A DNA stretch of 64,000 bases from Oharaeibacter diazotrophicus (GCF_004362745.1 NZ_SNXY01000006.1:1240001-1304000), one strand, 5' to 3'; counted from the first letter of the stretch, positions 13,028-25,211 are shown. Notes: generated from the letters alone by a model not told the origin. Numbers and translations are program-made.

Positions 13028-13708
13028 TCAGGGTGCCTTGTCCAATCCCATCTGCCAGAACGCGGCTTCGAGCCGGCAGGCCTGACCGAACAGCTTGGCG
13101 AGGCGGACGAGGCGGCCGTCGGAGAGGTCGTCGCCGGCGAGGCGGTCCAGCGACTCGACGGCCGAGGCGGCGAGGTCCTGGTAGGCCGCGCTGGCGTATT
13201 CGGCGATCCACAGCGAATAGGGATTGCCGTCGCGGACGCCGCCGGCCTCGGCGAGGCGGCGCGCGATCACGGCATAGCCGATCACGCAGGGCGCCAGCGC
13301 GACGTGGAGGTCGAGCAGGTCGCCGGCGAGGCCCGCGTCGATGACGAAGCGGGTGTAGGCCACCGTCGGCATGTCCTCCTCGGACGCCTCCATCTCGGCG
13401 CGCGAGATGCCCCAGCCGGCGCAATAGTCGACGTGGAGGTCCATCTCCTTGTCGAGGATGGCGGAAAGGCCGCGCAGGCCCGAGCGCATCTCCTCGAGGC
13501 TGCGCGCCTTGTAGACCGCGAGCGCGTAGGCGCGGGCGAACTGGATCAGGAACAGGTAGTCCTGCACCAGATAGTGGCGGAACGCCGCCTGCGGCAGCGT
13601 GCCCGTCCCCATGGCCTCCACGAAGGGATGGTGGGTGTAGGCGTCCCAGTCGGACGCAGAGAGCGCGACGAGGCGATCGAACAGCGGCTGGCGGGACGTC
13701 ACGTCCAT
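13028..13708 (-). CDS. tenA: Thiaminase II / aminopyrimidine aminohydrolase TenA
   Basis: The protein has 226 residues, the TenA length. Family features include 'HHPFVEAMGTGTLPQAAFRHYLVQDYLFLIQFARAYALAVYKA', the catalytic Cys141 in LAPCVIGYAVIARRL, and 'YSLWIAEYASAAYQD'. TenA salvages thiamin breakdown products by hydrolysing the aminopyrimidine amine. The gene starts 4 bases after the stop of the DUF1467 gene, so the two are probably co-transcribed. No thiamin (TPP) riboswitch was noticed upstream. Confidence 0.93.
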   Translation of the reverse strand: MDVTSRQPLFDRLVALSASDWDAYTHHPFVEAMGTGTLPQAAFRHYLVQDYLFLIQFARAYALAVYKARSLEEMRSGLRGLSAILDKEMDLHVDYCAGWGISRAEMEASEEDMPTVAYTRFVIDAGLAGDLLDLHVALAPCVIGYAVIARRLAEAGGVRDGNPYSLWIAEYASAAYQDLAASAVESLDRLAGDDLSDGRLVRLAKLFGQACRLEAAFWQMGLDKAP

Positions 13709-13712
13709 GACC

Positions 13713-13997
13713 TCAGGTGGTGCGGTGAGCCTTCGGACCCGGGAACATGTCGAGGGTCAGGCCGGAGTTGCGGACGAGGAGGAAGGTGACGAAGCAGATC
13801 GCGGCCACCACGGTGGTGGCGATCAGCTTGCGCTTCAGGTGCGGCACCACCGGCGCGCCGGGGTCGGAGCCGGGCGTGACCTCGCCGGTCTCGTGCTGCG
13901 AGCGCACGCCCCAGGGCAGCACCGCGAACAGCACCAGCCACCAGATGATGAAGTAGATCGCGATCGCGCTGCCGATGCCGACGCCGCCGATGCTCAT
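13713..13997 (-). CDS. DUF1467 family membrane protein
   Basis: This 94-residue protein has two transmembrane helices (about 8-28 and 62-82). The DUF1467 signature 'WWLVLFAVLPWGVRSQHETGEVTPGSDPGAPVVPHLKRKLIATT' is present. The family is typical of alphaproteobacteria, often near mce and proS, and has no known function. AGGAGAGGG lies just before the ATG at 13997. It lies between panB and tenA here. Confidence 0.93.
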   Translation of the reverse strand: MSIGGVGIGSAIAIYFIIWWLVLFAVLPWGVRSQHETGEVTPGSDPGAPVVPHLKRKLIATTVVAAICFVTFLLVRNSGLTLDMFPGPKAHRTT

Positions 13998-14043
13998 CGC
14001 CCTCTCCTGCTCCGATCCGGCCGGACCACCGCCCTGCCGATTC

Positions 14044-14865
14044 TCACGCCTTCGGCCGGAACGTATGCTCCGGCCCCGGGAAACTGCGCGCCTTGACCTC
14101 CTCGGCATAGGCCGCGACCGCCTTCGACACCTCGGCGCCGAGTTCGGCGAAGCGCTTGACGTGGCGCGGCACGAACTCGTTGAACAGGCCGAGCATGTCC
14201 TCGGTGACGAGGATCTGGCCGTCGCAGTGCGGCGAGGCGCCGATGCCGATGATCGGGACCGGCGAGCCCTCGGAGATCTCGCGGGCGAGCGGCTCCATCG
14301 TGCCCTCGAGCACGATGGCGAAGGCACCGGCCGCGGCGACGGCCGCGGCGTCGTCCTTGACCTTGCGGGCCTCGGCGAGTGTCTTGCCCTGGGTGCGGTA
14401 GCCGCCGAAGCTGTTGACGAACTGCGGCGTCAGGCCGACGTGGCCGAGCACGGGCACGCCGCGTTCGGTCAGGTGGCGGATCGTCTCCGCCATCTCCTCG
14501 CCGCCCTCCATCTTGACCGCGTTGGCGCCGGTCTCGGCGAGCACGCGGGCGGCGTTGCGGAAGGCCTGCGCCGGGCTCTCCTGGTAGGAGCCGAACGGCA
14601 TGTCGACCACCACCATCGCCCGCTTGGAGCCGCGGACCACGGCCGCGCCGTGGGCGATCATCATGTCGAGCGTCACCGGCAGCGTGGTTTCGAAGCCGTA
14701 GAGCACCATGCCGAGGCTGTCGCCGACCAGCAGGAAGTCGACGTGCGGGTCGATCATCGCCGCCATCGGCGCGGTGTAGGCGGTCAGGCTGACGATCGGG
14801 CGGACGCGGTGCAGCGCCTTGATGTCGTTGACGCTGGTGCGCTTGGAACGGATCGGGGCGCTCAC
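14044..14865 (-). CDS. panB: 3-methyl-2-oxobutanoate hydroxymethyltransferase
   Basis: This 273-residue enzyme transfers a hydroxymethyl group from 5,10-methylene-tetrahydrofolate to 2-oxoisovalerate, the first step of pantothenate synthesis. Signature segments are '[13 protein letters not shown]', '[13 protein letters not shown]' with the metal Asp, '[11 protein letters not shown]', 'AVKMEGG', 'GHVGLTPQ' and '[15 protein letters not shown]'. The GTG start overlaps the panC stop by four bases (GTGA), so translation is likely coupled. The frame stays open through panC in another phase and should not be read as one protein. Confidence 0.96.
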   Translation of the reverse strand: MSAPIRSKRTSVNDIKALHRVRPIVSLTAYTAPMAAMIDPHVDFLLVGDSLGMVLYGFETTLPVTLDMMIAHGAAVVRGSKRAMVVVDMPFGSYQESPAQAFRNAARVLAETGANAVKMEGGEEMAETIRHLTERGVPVLGHVGLTPQFVNSFGGYRTQGKTLAEARKVKDDAAAVAAAGAFAIVLEGTMEPLAREISEGSPVPIIGIGASPHCDGQILVTEDMLGLFNEFVPRHVKRFAELGAEVSKAVAAYAEEVKARSFPGPEHTFRPKA

Positions 14866-15740
14866 GGGCGTGCTCCCTCGCTGGCGGGGCGGACGGGGAT
14901 GACGCGCTGGTCGAGCAGCCGGGTGCGGCCGAAGCGGACGGCGAGCAGCACGACGACCGCGCGCGGCGGTTCGGCGGCGTCGTAGGCGAGCAGCGTGTCG
15001 GCGTCGCGGACCGCGATCAGGTCCGGCGCGGCGAGCGGCTCGGCCTCGACGAAGGCGCGGACGCGGCGCTCGAGCGCCCGGCCGTCGACGACGCCGTCCG
15101 CGACCGCTGCCTCGGCGTCGGCGAGCGAGCGCGACAGCACCACGGCGACGGCGCGCTCGGCGGGGCCGAGGAACACGTTGCGCGACGAACAGGCGAGACC
15201 GTCGTCCTCGCGCACGGTCGGCACGCCGACGATGGCGATCGGCATCGAGAGGTCGGCGACCATGCGGCGGATCAAGAGCAGCTGCTGGTAGTCCTTCTCG
15301 CCGAAATAGGCCCGGTCGGGCTGCACGATCGCGAACAGCTTGGCGACCACGGTGGCGACGCCGCGGAAGTGGCCGGGCCGGCGTTCGCCCTCGAGCAGGC
15401 CCGACAGCGCGGTGACGTCGACGATGGTCTCCATCGGCCGCGGGTACATCTCCTCGACGGCCGGCGCGAAGACGATGTCGCAGCGGTGCGCTTCCAAGAG
15501 CGCGCAGTCGCGCGGCAGGTCGCGCGGATAGCGGGCGAGGTCCTCGGTCGGGGCGAACTGCAGCGGATTGACGAAGATCGAGGTGACGACGACGTCGGTT
15601 TCGGCGCGGGCGCGGTCGACCAGCGTCGTGTGGCCCTGGTGCAGATAGCCCATGGTCGGGACGAATCCGACCGTGCGGCCGGCCCGCCGATGTGCCGCGA
15701 TGGCCGCGCGCAGGCCGGCGATGGTGTCGATCACCTGCAA
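14862..15740 (-). CDS. panC: Pantothenate synthetase
   Basis: The 292-residue protein joins pantoate and beta-alanine with ATP. The motifs '[19 protein letters not shown]' (HIGH-like), '[20 protein letters not shown]', '[30 protein letters not shown]' and 'SSRNVFL' are all present. No ATG stands near the conserved N-terminus. A TTG at 15740 has AGGAG six bases upstream and gives the expected length; a GTG at 15734 is the alternative. It precedes panB with a four-base overlap, forming a panCB operon. Confidence 0.94.
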   Translation of the reverse strand: MQVIDTIAGLRAAIAAHRRAGRTVGFVPTMGYLHQGHTTLVDRARAETDVVVTSIFVNPLQFAPTEDLARYPRDLPRDCALLEAHRCDIVFAPAVEEMYPRPMETIVDVTALSGLLEGERRPGHFRGVATVVAKLFAIVQPDRAYFGEKDYQQLLLIRRMVADLSMPIAIVGVPTVREDDGLACSSRNVFLGPAERAVAVVLSRSLADAEAAVADGVVDGRALERRVRAFVEAEPLAAPDLIAVRDADTLLAYDAAEPPRAVVVLLAVRFGRTRLLDQRVIPVRPASEGARP

Positions 15741-16028
15741 GGACAGCTCCTTCCCTCCCCGGGGAGACCTCGTTGGATCGTTTTGCGACGCTTCTACTGC
15801 GCTGCGGCAGCGAACGCCATCGCGGATTTCGGATGAGCGGCGGGCGCGGGTCTCGACAACGCGCCACAACCGAAGGACGATGGCTCGGTCGACGGCGGAA
15901 GCAGGGCGTTCCCTGCCCGGCGGGAACGATCGGGGAGGACGGGCCGCCCCGACCGCGGCGAAGGCCTCGCCGTTCGATCAGGAGTCCGGTCGATGTCGCG
16001 TCCGCGATGGAAACTGGAGGTCGCCCTG

Positions 16029-16075
16029 GCGAAATATGCGGACCGCTGGGTCATAACGGTCCGCATATCATTCGC
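16029..16075. repeat. Long inverted repeat upstream of panC
   Basis: The 12-base arms at 16034-16045 and 16057-16068 are perfectly complementary around an 11-base loop. A further five base pairs (16029-16033 with 16071-16075) extend the stem past a two-base bulge. It lies 13 bases from the mce terminator hairpin. It could be a second terminator, an operator or a structured RNA element. Confidence 0.85.
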
Positions 16076-16088
16076 AAGGTAGGCAAAC

Positions 16089-16116
16089 GGGACGGGCGGT
16101 GGCTGCCGCCCGTCCC
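16089..16116 (-). terminator. Hairpin terminator downstream of mce
   Basis: The arms 16089-16099 and 16106-16116 give a perfect 11-base-pair GC stem with a 6-base loop, 62 bases after the mce stop. The minus-strand tail is only GTTTG, so it is a modest intrinsic terminator. Confidence 0.65.
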
Positions 16117-16178
16117 ACTCCTGGAAGATAGCAAGTCCGCGGCCCGCCTTCAACGCGGGCGCGCACCGGCCGCGGCGG

Positions 16179-16583
16179 TCAGGCCTGCTCGAGCTCGACC
16201 AGGGTGCCGTTGAAGTCCTTGGGGTGCAGGAACAGCACCGGCTTGCCGTGGGCGCCGATCTTCGGCTCGCCGCTGCCGAGCACGCGAGCGCCGGTCGCCT
16301 TCAGCCGGTCGCGGGCGGCGATGATGTCGTCGACCTCGTAGCAGACGTGGTGGATGCCGCCGGAGGGATTCTTGTCGAGGAAGGCGCGGATCGGGGAGGC
16401 GTCGCCGAGCGGGGTCAGGAGCTCGATCTTGGTGTTCGGCAGCTCGATGAAGACGACGGTGACGCCGTGGTCCGGCTCGGCCTGCGGCGGCTTCACGTCG
16501 GCTCCGAGCACGTCGCGGTAAGTGGCCGCCGCCGCTTCCAGATCCGGAACCGCGATGGCGACGTGGTTGAGCCGACCGATCAT
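16179..16583 (-). CDS. mce: Methylmalonyl-CoA epimerase
   Basis: This 134-residue vicinal-oxygen-chelate protein interconverts the (R) and (S) forms of methylmalonyl-CoA. The metal ligands are visible: His7 in LNHVAIAV, His in GGIHHVCYEV and Glu in TLVELEQ. The 'KIELLTPLGDASPI' segment is typical of the family. It follows rnj by 42 bases on the same strand, the arrangement known from Rhizobiales, so it is probably the last gene of the nuo-birA-rnj-mce transcript. A hairpin lies downstream. Confidence 0.94.
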   Translation of the reverse strand: MIGRLNHVAIAVPDLEAAAATYRDVLGADVKPPQAEPDHGVTVVFIELPNTKIELLTPLGDASPIRAFLDKNPSGGIHHVCYEVDDIIAARDRLKATGARVLGSGEPKIGAHGKPVLFLHPKDFNGTLVELEQA

Positions 16584-16625
16584 GCTTCACCCCTTCCCTG
16601 TCGGAGGACGGGGCGCTGCCCCTCC

Positions 16626-18323
16626 TCAGGCGTCTTCCAATCTCAGCACCGTCACGTCGCAGATGGGCTTCTTGCCCCAGCGCTCGTTGACGGCCGACCG
16701 CACCGAGCGGCGGATCGCCTCGGCGACGGTCTCGTCGTCGCGGCGCCGCGCCCGCGGCATCGACTCCAGCGTGCCCTCCACGACCTTGCCGAGGGCGTCG
16801 TGGAAGCTCTCGCCCCGCGCGTCGGTGGTCGGCAGGCCGAACAGCGACAGCGCGAAGTCGCCGACGAGGTCGCCCGTGTCGTCGATGACGACCGTGACCG
16901 CCACCGCGCCGGCGAAGCTGATCCGCCGCCGCTCGACCACGCCGGACACCTCGGGCTCGCGGACCAACGAGCCGTCCTTGACCAGGATGCCGACCGGCAC
17001 GTGGCCGGTGATCTCGGCGTCGCGGTCGGCCGGCAGCAGGCGGACGATCGCGCCGTTCTTGGCGGAGACGACGGTCGGCACGCCCGCCGCCTTGGCGAGG
17101 GCGGCGTGGGCGGCAAGATGAACGGCCTCGCCGTGGACCGGAACCGCGACTTTCGGCTGGATCAGCCGGTAGAGCTCGGTCAGTTCGTCGCGGCGCGGAT
17201 GGCCGGAGGTGTGCACCAGCGCGTCGCGGTCGGTGACGATGTGGATGCCGCGCGCCACCAGGGCGTTCTGGATCGCGCCGACGGCCTTGTCGTTGCCGGG
17301 AATCGTGCGCGAGGAGAACACCACGGTGTCCCCGCTCGACAGCGCGACGTTGCGGTGCTCGTCGAAGGCGATCTTGGCGAGCGCCGCCCGTGGCTCGCCC
17401 TGGCTGCCGGTGACGAGGGCGACCACCTTGTCCGGCGGCAGGTAGCCGTAGGCCTCCTCGTCGCGGAACGGCGGCAGCCCGTCGAGCATGCCGAGTTCGC
17501 CGGCGACGTCGACCACGCGGCGGATCGCGCGGCCGAGGATCACGACCTCGCGGTCGTTGGCGGCGGCGGCCTGCGCCACCGAGCGGATGCGGGCGACGTT
17601 GGAGGCGAAGATGGTGACGGCGACGCGGCGCTTGGCCTTGGCGATCACCTCGGCCATGCCCTTGGCGACATCGGCCTCGGACGGACTGCGGCCCTCGCGC
17701 GTGGCGTTGGTGGAATCGCAGATCATCGCCCGGACGCCCTCGGCGCCGAGGGCGGCGAGCCGGTCCATGTCGATGGCGCGGCCGACGCCGGGTGCGAGGT
17801 CGATCTTCCAGTCGCCTGTGTGCAGCACGTTGCCCATGGCGGTGCGGATCATCACCGCGTTCGGCTCGGGCAGCGAATGGGATACCGCGACGAGTTCGAG
17901 GTCGAACGGGCCGATCGAGAAGCGCGAGCCCTGCTCGACCACGGTGGTCGGGATGCGCGGTGCGCCGGGCTCCATTTCGCGCTTGGCTGCGTGCAGCGCG
18001 GCGGCGAAGGGCGTCATGTAGACCGGCACCTCGAGGCGCGGCCAGAGGTCGTAGAGGGCGCCGTAGTGGTCCTCGTGGGCATGGGTGATCAGGATGCCGA
18101 CGAGGTTCTTCTTTTGGGCCTCGACGAAGCGGATGTCCGGCAGCACGAGGTCTACGCCCGGCAGGTCCGGTCCGGCGAAGGAGACGCCGCAGTCCATCAT
18201 CAGCCACTTGCGATCGCGTTCGGGGCCGAGCCCGTAGAGAGCGAGGTTCATCCCGATCTCGCCCACGCCCCCGAGCGGCAGGAACACCAGTTCCTCGCCC
18301 CCGTCGATCCTCGGCTTCTTCAC
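16626..18323 (-). CDS. rnj: Ribonuclease J
   Basis: This 565-residue metallo-beta-lactamase/beta-CASP nuclease matures and degrades RNA. The zinc motif HAHEDHYGA, the later 'VSHSLPEPNAVMI' and 'LHTGDWKID', and the beta-CASP segment 'HTSGHPRRDELTELYRLIQPKVAVPVHGE' are present. The conserved start region is 'GGEELVFLPLGGVGEIGMN'. A GTG at 18323 has AGGAG nine bases upstream and is preferred; tandem GTGs at 18344 and 18347 lack a site. In other Rhizobiales it follows birA and coaX; here a lytic transglycosylase gene stands between birA and rnj. Confidence 0.93.
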   Translation of the reverse strand: MKKPRIDGGEELVFLPLGGVGEIGMNLALYGLGPERDRKWLMMDCGVSFAGPDLPGVDLVLPDIRFVEAQKKNLVGILITHAHEDHYGALYDLWPRLEVPVYMTPFAAALHAAKREMEPGAPRIPTTVVEQGSRFSIGPFDLELVAVSHSLPEPNAVMIRTAMGNVLHTGDWKIDLAPGVGRAIDMDRLAALGAEGVRAMICDSTNATREGRSPSEADVAKGMAEVIAKAKRRVAVTIFASNVARIRSVAQAAAANDREVVILGRAIRRVVDVAGELGMLDGLPPFRDEEAYGYLPPDKVVALVTGSQGEPRAALAKIAFDEHRNVALSSGDTVVFSSRTIPGNDKAVGAIQNALVARGIHIVTDRDALVHTSGHPRRDELTELYRLIQPKVAVPVHGEAVHLAAHAALAKAAGVPTVVSAKNGAIVRLLPADRDAEITGHVPVGILVKDGSLVREPEVSGVVERRRISFAGAVAVTVVIDDTGDLVGDFALSLFGLPTTDARGESFHDALGKVVEGTLESMPRARRRDDETVAEAIRRSVRSAVNERWGKKPICDVTVLRLEDA

Positions 18324-18414
18324 GCGGTCGAACTCCTGCAGCACCACACCCGAACGGAAGGGTCCTACGTGGAACGGATGCGCGCCGAGGTCAAGGTTTC
18401 CCGGCCGAGCCCGA

Positions 18415-19290
18415 TCAATTCCGCATGACCAGGCAGGAACCGCCGGCCTGACGCAGCGCCCGGCAGAGGCGCGTGGCGTCGCGGCGGCCGGAAAAGGCGA
18501 CGCGCAGTTGGTAGTAGCGCCGCGGCTTGGCGCCGCCGACGCGGAACGGCAACAGTGTCGGCTCGTGGCCGGCGAGCACGCCGGCGTAGCGTGTCCGCAT
18601 CCGGGCGTAGGTGGCGACGAGGTCGTCCTTGCCGTAGCCGCCGGCGAGCTGGACGCCCCAGGGCAGCACCGCCTCGTCGAGCGCGGACGCCGCCGCCCCC
18701 GGCGTCTCGGCGACGACGGCGGCGACCGTCGCGGCGCAGCCGGCGCCCGGGTCGGCGATCTGCATCACCCCGGCGGCCTCGGCGAGACCGCTGCGCCAGT
18801 CGTCGACGCTCCAGCCGGTGACGAAGGCGACGTAGGCCCGCGTCTCGCGCGGCAACGTGCCGCCGCCGGCCAGAAAGTCCGAGACACGGGTCCGGCCGGC
18901 GTTGTAGGCGGCGGCGGCGAGGCCGAGCGAACCGAACCGGCCGGAGAGATCGGCGACCAGCGCCGCCGCGGCCGGGATCGCCTGCTCGGGATCGAAGGGA
19001 TCCTCGAGCTTCCGCTCGGCGGCGGTGCCCGGCATGAACTGGGCGATGCCCTGCGCCCCGGCCCGGCTCGTCACCGCCGGCCGGAAGCTGCTCTCGCGCC
19101 AGATCAGGCGCGTGAACACCGCGACCGGCAGCCCATTGTCGGCAGCGGCGCGCTCGATCAGCCGACAGACGGTGTCGCGGGCGCTCTCGGCCCGCGCGGG
19201 CGCGGATGCGAACACAGCCGCGTACCCTGCCACGGCGACGAGCGCGGCGGACGCGAGGCGGCGGGCGGGTGTTCGGTCGGCGGATGCCAT
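18415..19290 (-). CDS. Periplasmic lytic transglycosylase (SLT domain) with SPOR-like C-terminus
   Basis: The 291-residue protein starts with a signal peptide (MASADRTPARRLASAALVAVAGYAAVFASAPARA, cleavage near residue 34). The SLT domain follows, with the catalytic Glu in 'LIWRESSFRPAVTSRAGAQGIAQFMPGTA' and 'AAAAYNAGRTRVSDFL'. The C-terminal part, 'WGVQLAGGYGKDDLVATYARMRTRY' and 'YYQLRVAFSGRRDATRLCRALRQAGGSCLV', resembles a SPOR-type peptidoglycan-binding fold. It should cleave peptidoglycan in the periplasm. A longer frame starts at 19347, but the signal peptide fits the ATG at 19290. It lies between birA and rnj. Confidence 0.85.
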   Translation of the reverse strand: MASADRTPARRLASAALVAVAGYAAVFASAPARAESARDTVCRLIERAAADNGLPVAVFTRLIWRESSFRPAVTSRAGAQGIAQFMPGTAAERKLEDPFDPEQAIPAAAALVADLSGRFGSLGLAAAAYNAGRTRVSDFLAGGGTLPRETRAYVAFVTGWSVDDWRSGLAEAAGVMQIADPGAGCAATVAAVVAETPGAAASALDEAVLPWGVQLAGGYGKDDLVATYARMRTRYAGVLAGHEPTLLPFRVGGAKPRRYYQLRVAFSGRRDATRLCRALRQAGGSCLVMRN

Positions 19291-19378
19291 GGCGCTGCGG
19301 CCTGGGTGGAGGCGGACGGTCCCGCCATCCTGCCGAAACATGGTCAACGCCGTATTGCGCCCCGGTGGTCCCGGCCAC

Positions 19379-20131
19379 TCAGCGGAAGAAGACGTCGCCC
19401 GCCGAGATCAATTGCCGGCTACCCTCGTCGGTGACGAGCATCAGGCGGCCGCCGGGGTCGAGGCCCTCGAAGCGGCCGGAGACGGTGCGGTCGGGCAGGC
19501 GGACGGTGATCGGTGCGCCGAGGCCGCGGGCGCGTTTCAGCCAGGACTCGCGAATCGAGGCGAAGCCGACGTCGCGCCATTCGGCGAGGCGGGCGGCGAG
19601 GCGGGCGGCGAGGCACTCGAACAGGGCGAGCGGCGCGGTCGGATAGCCGGCGGCGTCGAGATGGGTGGCCGGATAGGGCGTGCCGCCGGGGTGCGAGGCG
19701 CAGTTAATGCCGATGCCGATCACCGCGACCGCGCCCTCGGGCAGCGCGGCCCCCTCGATCAGGATGCCGGAGATCTTGGCGCCGCCGAGGAGGACGTCGT
19801 TCGGCCACTTGATCTCGAGCGACGGCCGCGCCGGCGGCGGCAGCACGTCGGCGATGGCGTCGTGGACCGCGAGCGCGACGACGAGCGGCAGTTCGCCCAT
19901 CCGCTCCGGCGGCGCCGCGTCGCGCAGCATCAGGCTGGAGAAGAGGTTGCCCGGCTCCGAGGACCAGGGCCGGCCCTGCCGGCCGCGGCCGGCGGTCTGG
20001 CGTCCGGCTACGACCCAGAGCCCGGAGGCCTCGCCCTCGCGCGCCTTGTCGAGCGCGAGGGCGTTGGTCGATCCGACCGCGTCGAGGACGAGCGCACGAT
20101 AACCGTGCGGCAGGCGCGGCGCGTCGGTCAT
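19379..20131 (-). CDS. birA: Biotin-[acetyl-CoA-carboxylase] ligase
   Basis: This 250-residue enzyme attaches biotin to carboxylase carrier domains. It has the ATP/biotin loop 'GRQTAGRGRQGRPWSSEPGN', 'KWPNDVLLGGAKISGILIEG' and the C-terminal 'GLDPGGRLMLVTDEGSRQLISAGDVFF' domain. The N-terminal DNA-binding domain of E. coli BirA is absent, so it is a pure ligase. It starts 4 bases after the nuoN stop and belongs to the nuo transcript, as in other Rhizobiales. Confidence 0.95.
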   Translation of the reverse strand: MTDAPRLPHGYRALVLDAVGSTNALALDKAREGEASGLWVVAGRQTAGRGRQGRPWSSEPGNLFSSLMLRDAAPPERMGELPLVVALAVHDAIADVLPPPARPSLEIKWPNDVLLGGAKISGILIEGAALPEGAVAVIGIGINCASHPGGTPYPATHLDAAGYPTAPLALFECLAARLAARLAEWRDVGFASIRESWLKRARGLGAPITVRLPDRTVSGRFEGLDPGGRLMLVTDEGSRQLISAGDVFFR

Positions 20132-20135
20132 CGCG

Positions 20136-21566
20136 TCAGAACAGCGTCTTCGCCGCGGCGGCGGCGGCGGAGGCGATCGGCCCGGACACCAGCACGAACA
20201 GGATGGTGAACAGGCCCGCGACGCCGAGCACCGCCTTCAGCTCCAGCGGCATCGGCTGGAACGGCCGGGCCGGCTCGTCGAAGAACATCACCTTGACGAT
20301 GCGCAGGTAGTAGTAGGCGCCGACCACCGAGGCGAGCACGCCGAGCACGGCCAGCCAGTAGAGCCCGGCCTGCACCGCAGCCATGAACACGAAGTACTTC
20401 GCGAAGAAGCCGGCGAAGGGCGGGATGCCGGCGAGCGAGAACATGATCATGCCGAGCAGGAAGGCCATCGGCAGGTTGGTGCGCGACAGGCCGGCGAGCT
20501 CGTAGATGTCCTCGACCATGCCCTCCTCGCGCCGCATCGCCAGAATGCACGCGAAGGCGCCGGCGGTCATGGCGAGATAGGTCGCCAGATAGATCAGCAC
20601 GCCCTGGACGCCGGTCTCGGTGCCGGCGGCGAGGCCGGTCAGCGCGTAGCCCATGTGGCCGATCGAGGAATAGGCCATCAGGCGCTTGATGTTGCGCTGT
20701 CCGATCGCCGCGAAGGCGCCGAGCACCATCGAGGCGAGCGCGATGAAGGCGACGATCTGCTGCCAGTCGTGGGTGACCGGGTGGAACGCCTCCATCACGA
20801 TGCGGATGAAGATGGCCATGGCGGCGATCTTCGGCGCGGCGGCGAAGAAGGCGGTCACCGGGGTCGGCGCACCCTCGTAGACGTCCGGCGTCCACATGTG
20901 GAACGGCACCGCCGACACCTTGAAGGCGACGCCGGCGAGCAGGAACACGATGCCGAACACGAGGCCGAGCGAGGCGCGCTCGGCACCCGCCAGCGAAGCG
21001 GCGATGCCGGCGAAGTCGGTGTGGCCGGTGAAGCCGTAGGTCAGCGACGCGCCGTAGAGCAGCATACCGGACGACAGCGCGCCGAGCACGAAATACTTCA
21101 GACCCGCCTCGGTGCCGCGGACGTCGTCGCGGTTGATGGCGGCGATGACGTAGAGCGCCAGCGACTGCAGCTCGAGGCCGAGGTAGACGCCGATCAGGTC
21201 GCCGGCCGAGATCATCAGCATCATGCCGAGCGTGGCGATGACGATCAGGACCGGGAACTCGTAGCGCTCGAACTTCTCCGCGCGGACGTAGGCGAGCGAC
21301 ATCACGATCGCCGAGGCCGAGCCGATCAGCGCCAGCACCTTGAGGAAGCGGGCGAAGCCGTCGACGACGAACGCGCCCTCGAAGGTGGTGCCCTCGCGGC
21401 CCCAGATCACCGCGACGAGCGCGAGCAGGAGCACCACCACCGACAGGCCGGTGACGGTGCGGTAGGTGCGGTCGCCGCCGAAGGCGCCGATCATCAGGAG
21501 GACGAGCGATCCGATCGCCAGGATCAGCTCGGGGGCCGCGAGGCCGAAGTCAGGCATGGCGAACAT
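20136..21566 (-). CDS. nuoN: NADH-quinone oxidoreductase subunit N
   Basis: This 476-residue membrane subunit of complex I has about 14 transmembrane helices. It is one of the three antiporter-like proton-pumping subunits. Key residues include the Glu and Lys of the pump pathway in '[39 protein letters not shown]' and '[16 protein letters not shown]'. An ATG at 21566 and another at 21557 are both possible starts. It is the last nuo gene, 15 bases after nuoM, with birA following 4 bases on. Confidence 0.96.
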   Translation of the reverse strand: MFAMPDFGLAAPELILAIGSLVLLMIGAFGGDRTYRTVTGLSVVVLLLALVAVIWGREGTTFEGAFVVDGFARFLKVLALIGSASAIVMSLAYVRAEKFERYEFPVLIVIATLGMMLMISAGDLIGVYLGLELQSLALYVIAAINRDDVRGTEAGLKYFVLGALSSGMLLYGASLTYGFTGHTDFAGIAASLAGAERASLGLVFGIVFLLAGVAFKVSAVPFHMWTPDVYEGAPTPVTAFFAAAPKIAAMAIFIRIVMEAFHPVTHDWQQIVAFIALASMVLGAFAAIGQRNIKRLMAYSSIGHMGYALTGLAAGTETGVQGVLIYLATYLAMTAGAFACILAMRREEGMVEDIYELAGLSRTNLPMAFLLGMIMFSLAGIPPFAGFFAKYFVFMAAVQAGLYWLAVLGVLASVVGAYYYLRIVKVMFFDEPARPFQPMPLELKAVLGVAGLFTILFVLVSGPIASAAAAAAKTLF

Positions 21567-21581
21567 GGCGGTCGGGGCCCC

Positions 21582-23107
21582 TCAGCGGATGACGACGGCG
21601 TCGACGGCCGACGCGGTCTGGCCGGCGGCGTCGATGGCCGCCTGGGCGTTTCGGATCAGCGCCTCGACCGAGGCGGCGCAGGCGTCGAGCACCGGCACCG
21701 GGTAGACGCCGTAGAAGATCGTCAGCACGACGAGCGGGACGATGATGGCGAGCTCGCGCGGGCTGAGGTCGACGATATTCTTCAGGCTCGCCTTGGTGAG
21801 CGAACCCCAGACCACCCGGCGGAACAGCCACAGCGCGTAGGCGGCCGACAGGATCACGCCGGTGGTCGCGAAGAAGGCGACCCAGGTGTTGACCTGGAAG
21901 GCGGCGCTCAGCGTCAGGAACTCGCCGACGAACCCCGAGGTGCCGGGCAGGCCGACGTTGGCCATGGTGAAGATCAGGAACACCGTGGCGTAGACCGGCA
22001 TCCGGTTGACGAGGCCGCCGTAGGCGTCGATCTCGCGGGTGTGGATGCGGTCGTAGACGACGCCGACGCAGAGGAACAGCGCGCCCGAGACGAGGCCGTG
22101 GCTGAACATCTGGAAGATGGCGCCCTGAATCCCTTGAGTGTTCATCGTGAAGATGCCCATGGTCACGTAGCCCATGTGGGCGACCGACGAATAGGCGATC
22201 AGCTTCTTGATGTCCTCCTGCATCAGCGCCACCAGCGAGGTGTAGACGATGGCGACGACCGAGAGGGTGAACACGAAGGGCGCGAGGTCGGCCGAGGCGA
22301 GCGGGAACATCGGCAGCGAGAAGCGCAGGAAGCCGTAGCCGCCCATCTTCAGGAGGATCGCCGCCAGGAGCACCGAGCCGGCGGTGGGCGCCTCGACGTG
22401 CGCGTCGGGGAGCCACGTGTGCACCGGCCACATCGGCATCTTCACCGCGAAGCTCGCGAAGAAGGCGAACCACAGCCACCACTGCATAGACGCCGGGAAC
22501 GGGTGGTCGACCAGCTGGGTGATGTCGGTGGTGCCGGCCTGCCAGTACATCGCCATGATGGCGATCATCATCAGCACCGAGCCGGCGAGGGTGTAGAGGA
22601 AGAACTTGTAGGAGGCGTAGACGCGCCGCTTGCCGCCCCAGACGCCGATGATCAGGAACATCGGGATCAGGCCGCCCTCGAAGAAGACGTAGAACAGCAC
22701 GAGGTCGGTGGCCGAGAACACGCCGACCAGCAGCGTCTCCAGCACCAGGAAGGCGATCATGTACTCCTTGACGCGGACCTGCACGCTCTCCCACGAGGCG
22801 AGGATGCAGAACGGCATCAGGAAGGTGGTCAGCATCACGAACAGGATCGAGATGCCGTCGACGCCCATGCGGTAGGCGAAGAAGGTCCCCATCCAGTCGG
22901 CCTGCTCGGTCAGCTGGAAGCCGGGGTTCTTCGGATCGAACCCGGCCCAGACGAACAGCGACACCAGGAAGGTGACCACCGTGGTGATCAGGGCGACCCA
23001 GCGGACATTGCGCACGGCCGCCTCGTCCTGCGCCCTCAGAAGGAGGAGGAACAGGACGCCGACGAGCGGCAGGAACGTCGTGAGCGAGAGAAGCGGAAGG
23101 CCGCTCA

Positions 23108-23108
<1 letters not shown>
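21582..23108 (-). CDS. nuoM: NADH-quinone oxidoreductase subunit M
   Basis: The 508-residue antiporter-like membrane subunit of complex I has about 14 helices. The conserved Glu in '[24 protein letters not shown]' and the Lys of '[44 protein letters not shown]' belong to its proton path. The start overlaps the nuoL stop by one base (TAATG), which suggests coupled translation. The frame is open upstream through nuoL in another phase, which is not coding. Confidence 0.97.
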
Positions 23109-25204
<2,096 letters not shown>

Positions 25205-25211
25205 GTCGTCC

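Larger units (their letters stand above)
15741..16178. other. Intergenic region between mce and panC
   Basis: These 438 bases hold the panCB promoter, a long inverted repeat at 16029-16075 and a hairpin at 16089-16116 just after mce. No protein-coding frame with recognisable similarity was found on either strand. Confidence 0.6.

Noticed and set aside
14866-15867. panB frame open upstream through panC, suggesting a PanC-PanB fusion
   Set aside because: The extension is out of frame with panC, whose own motifs are in another phase; a GTGA overlap explains the junction.
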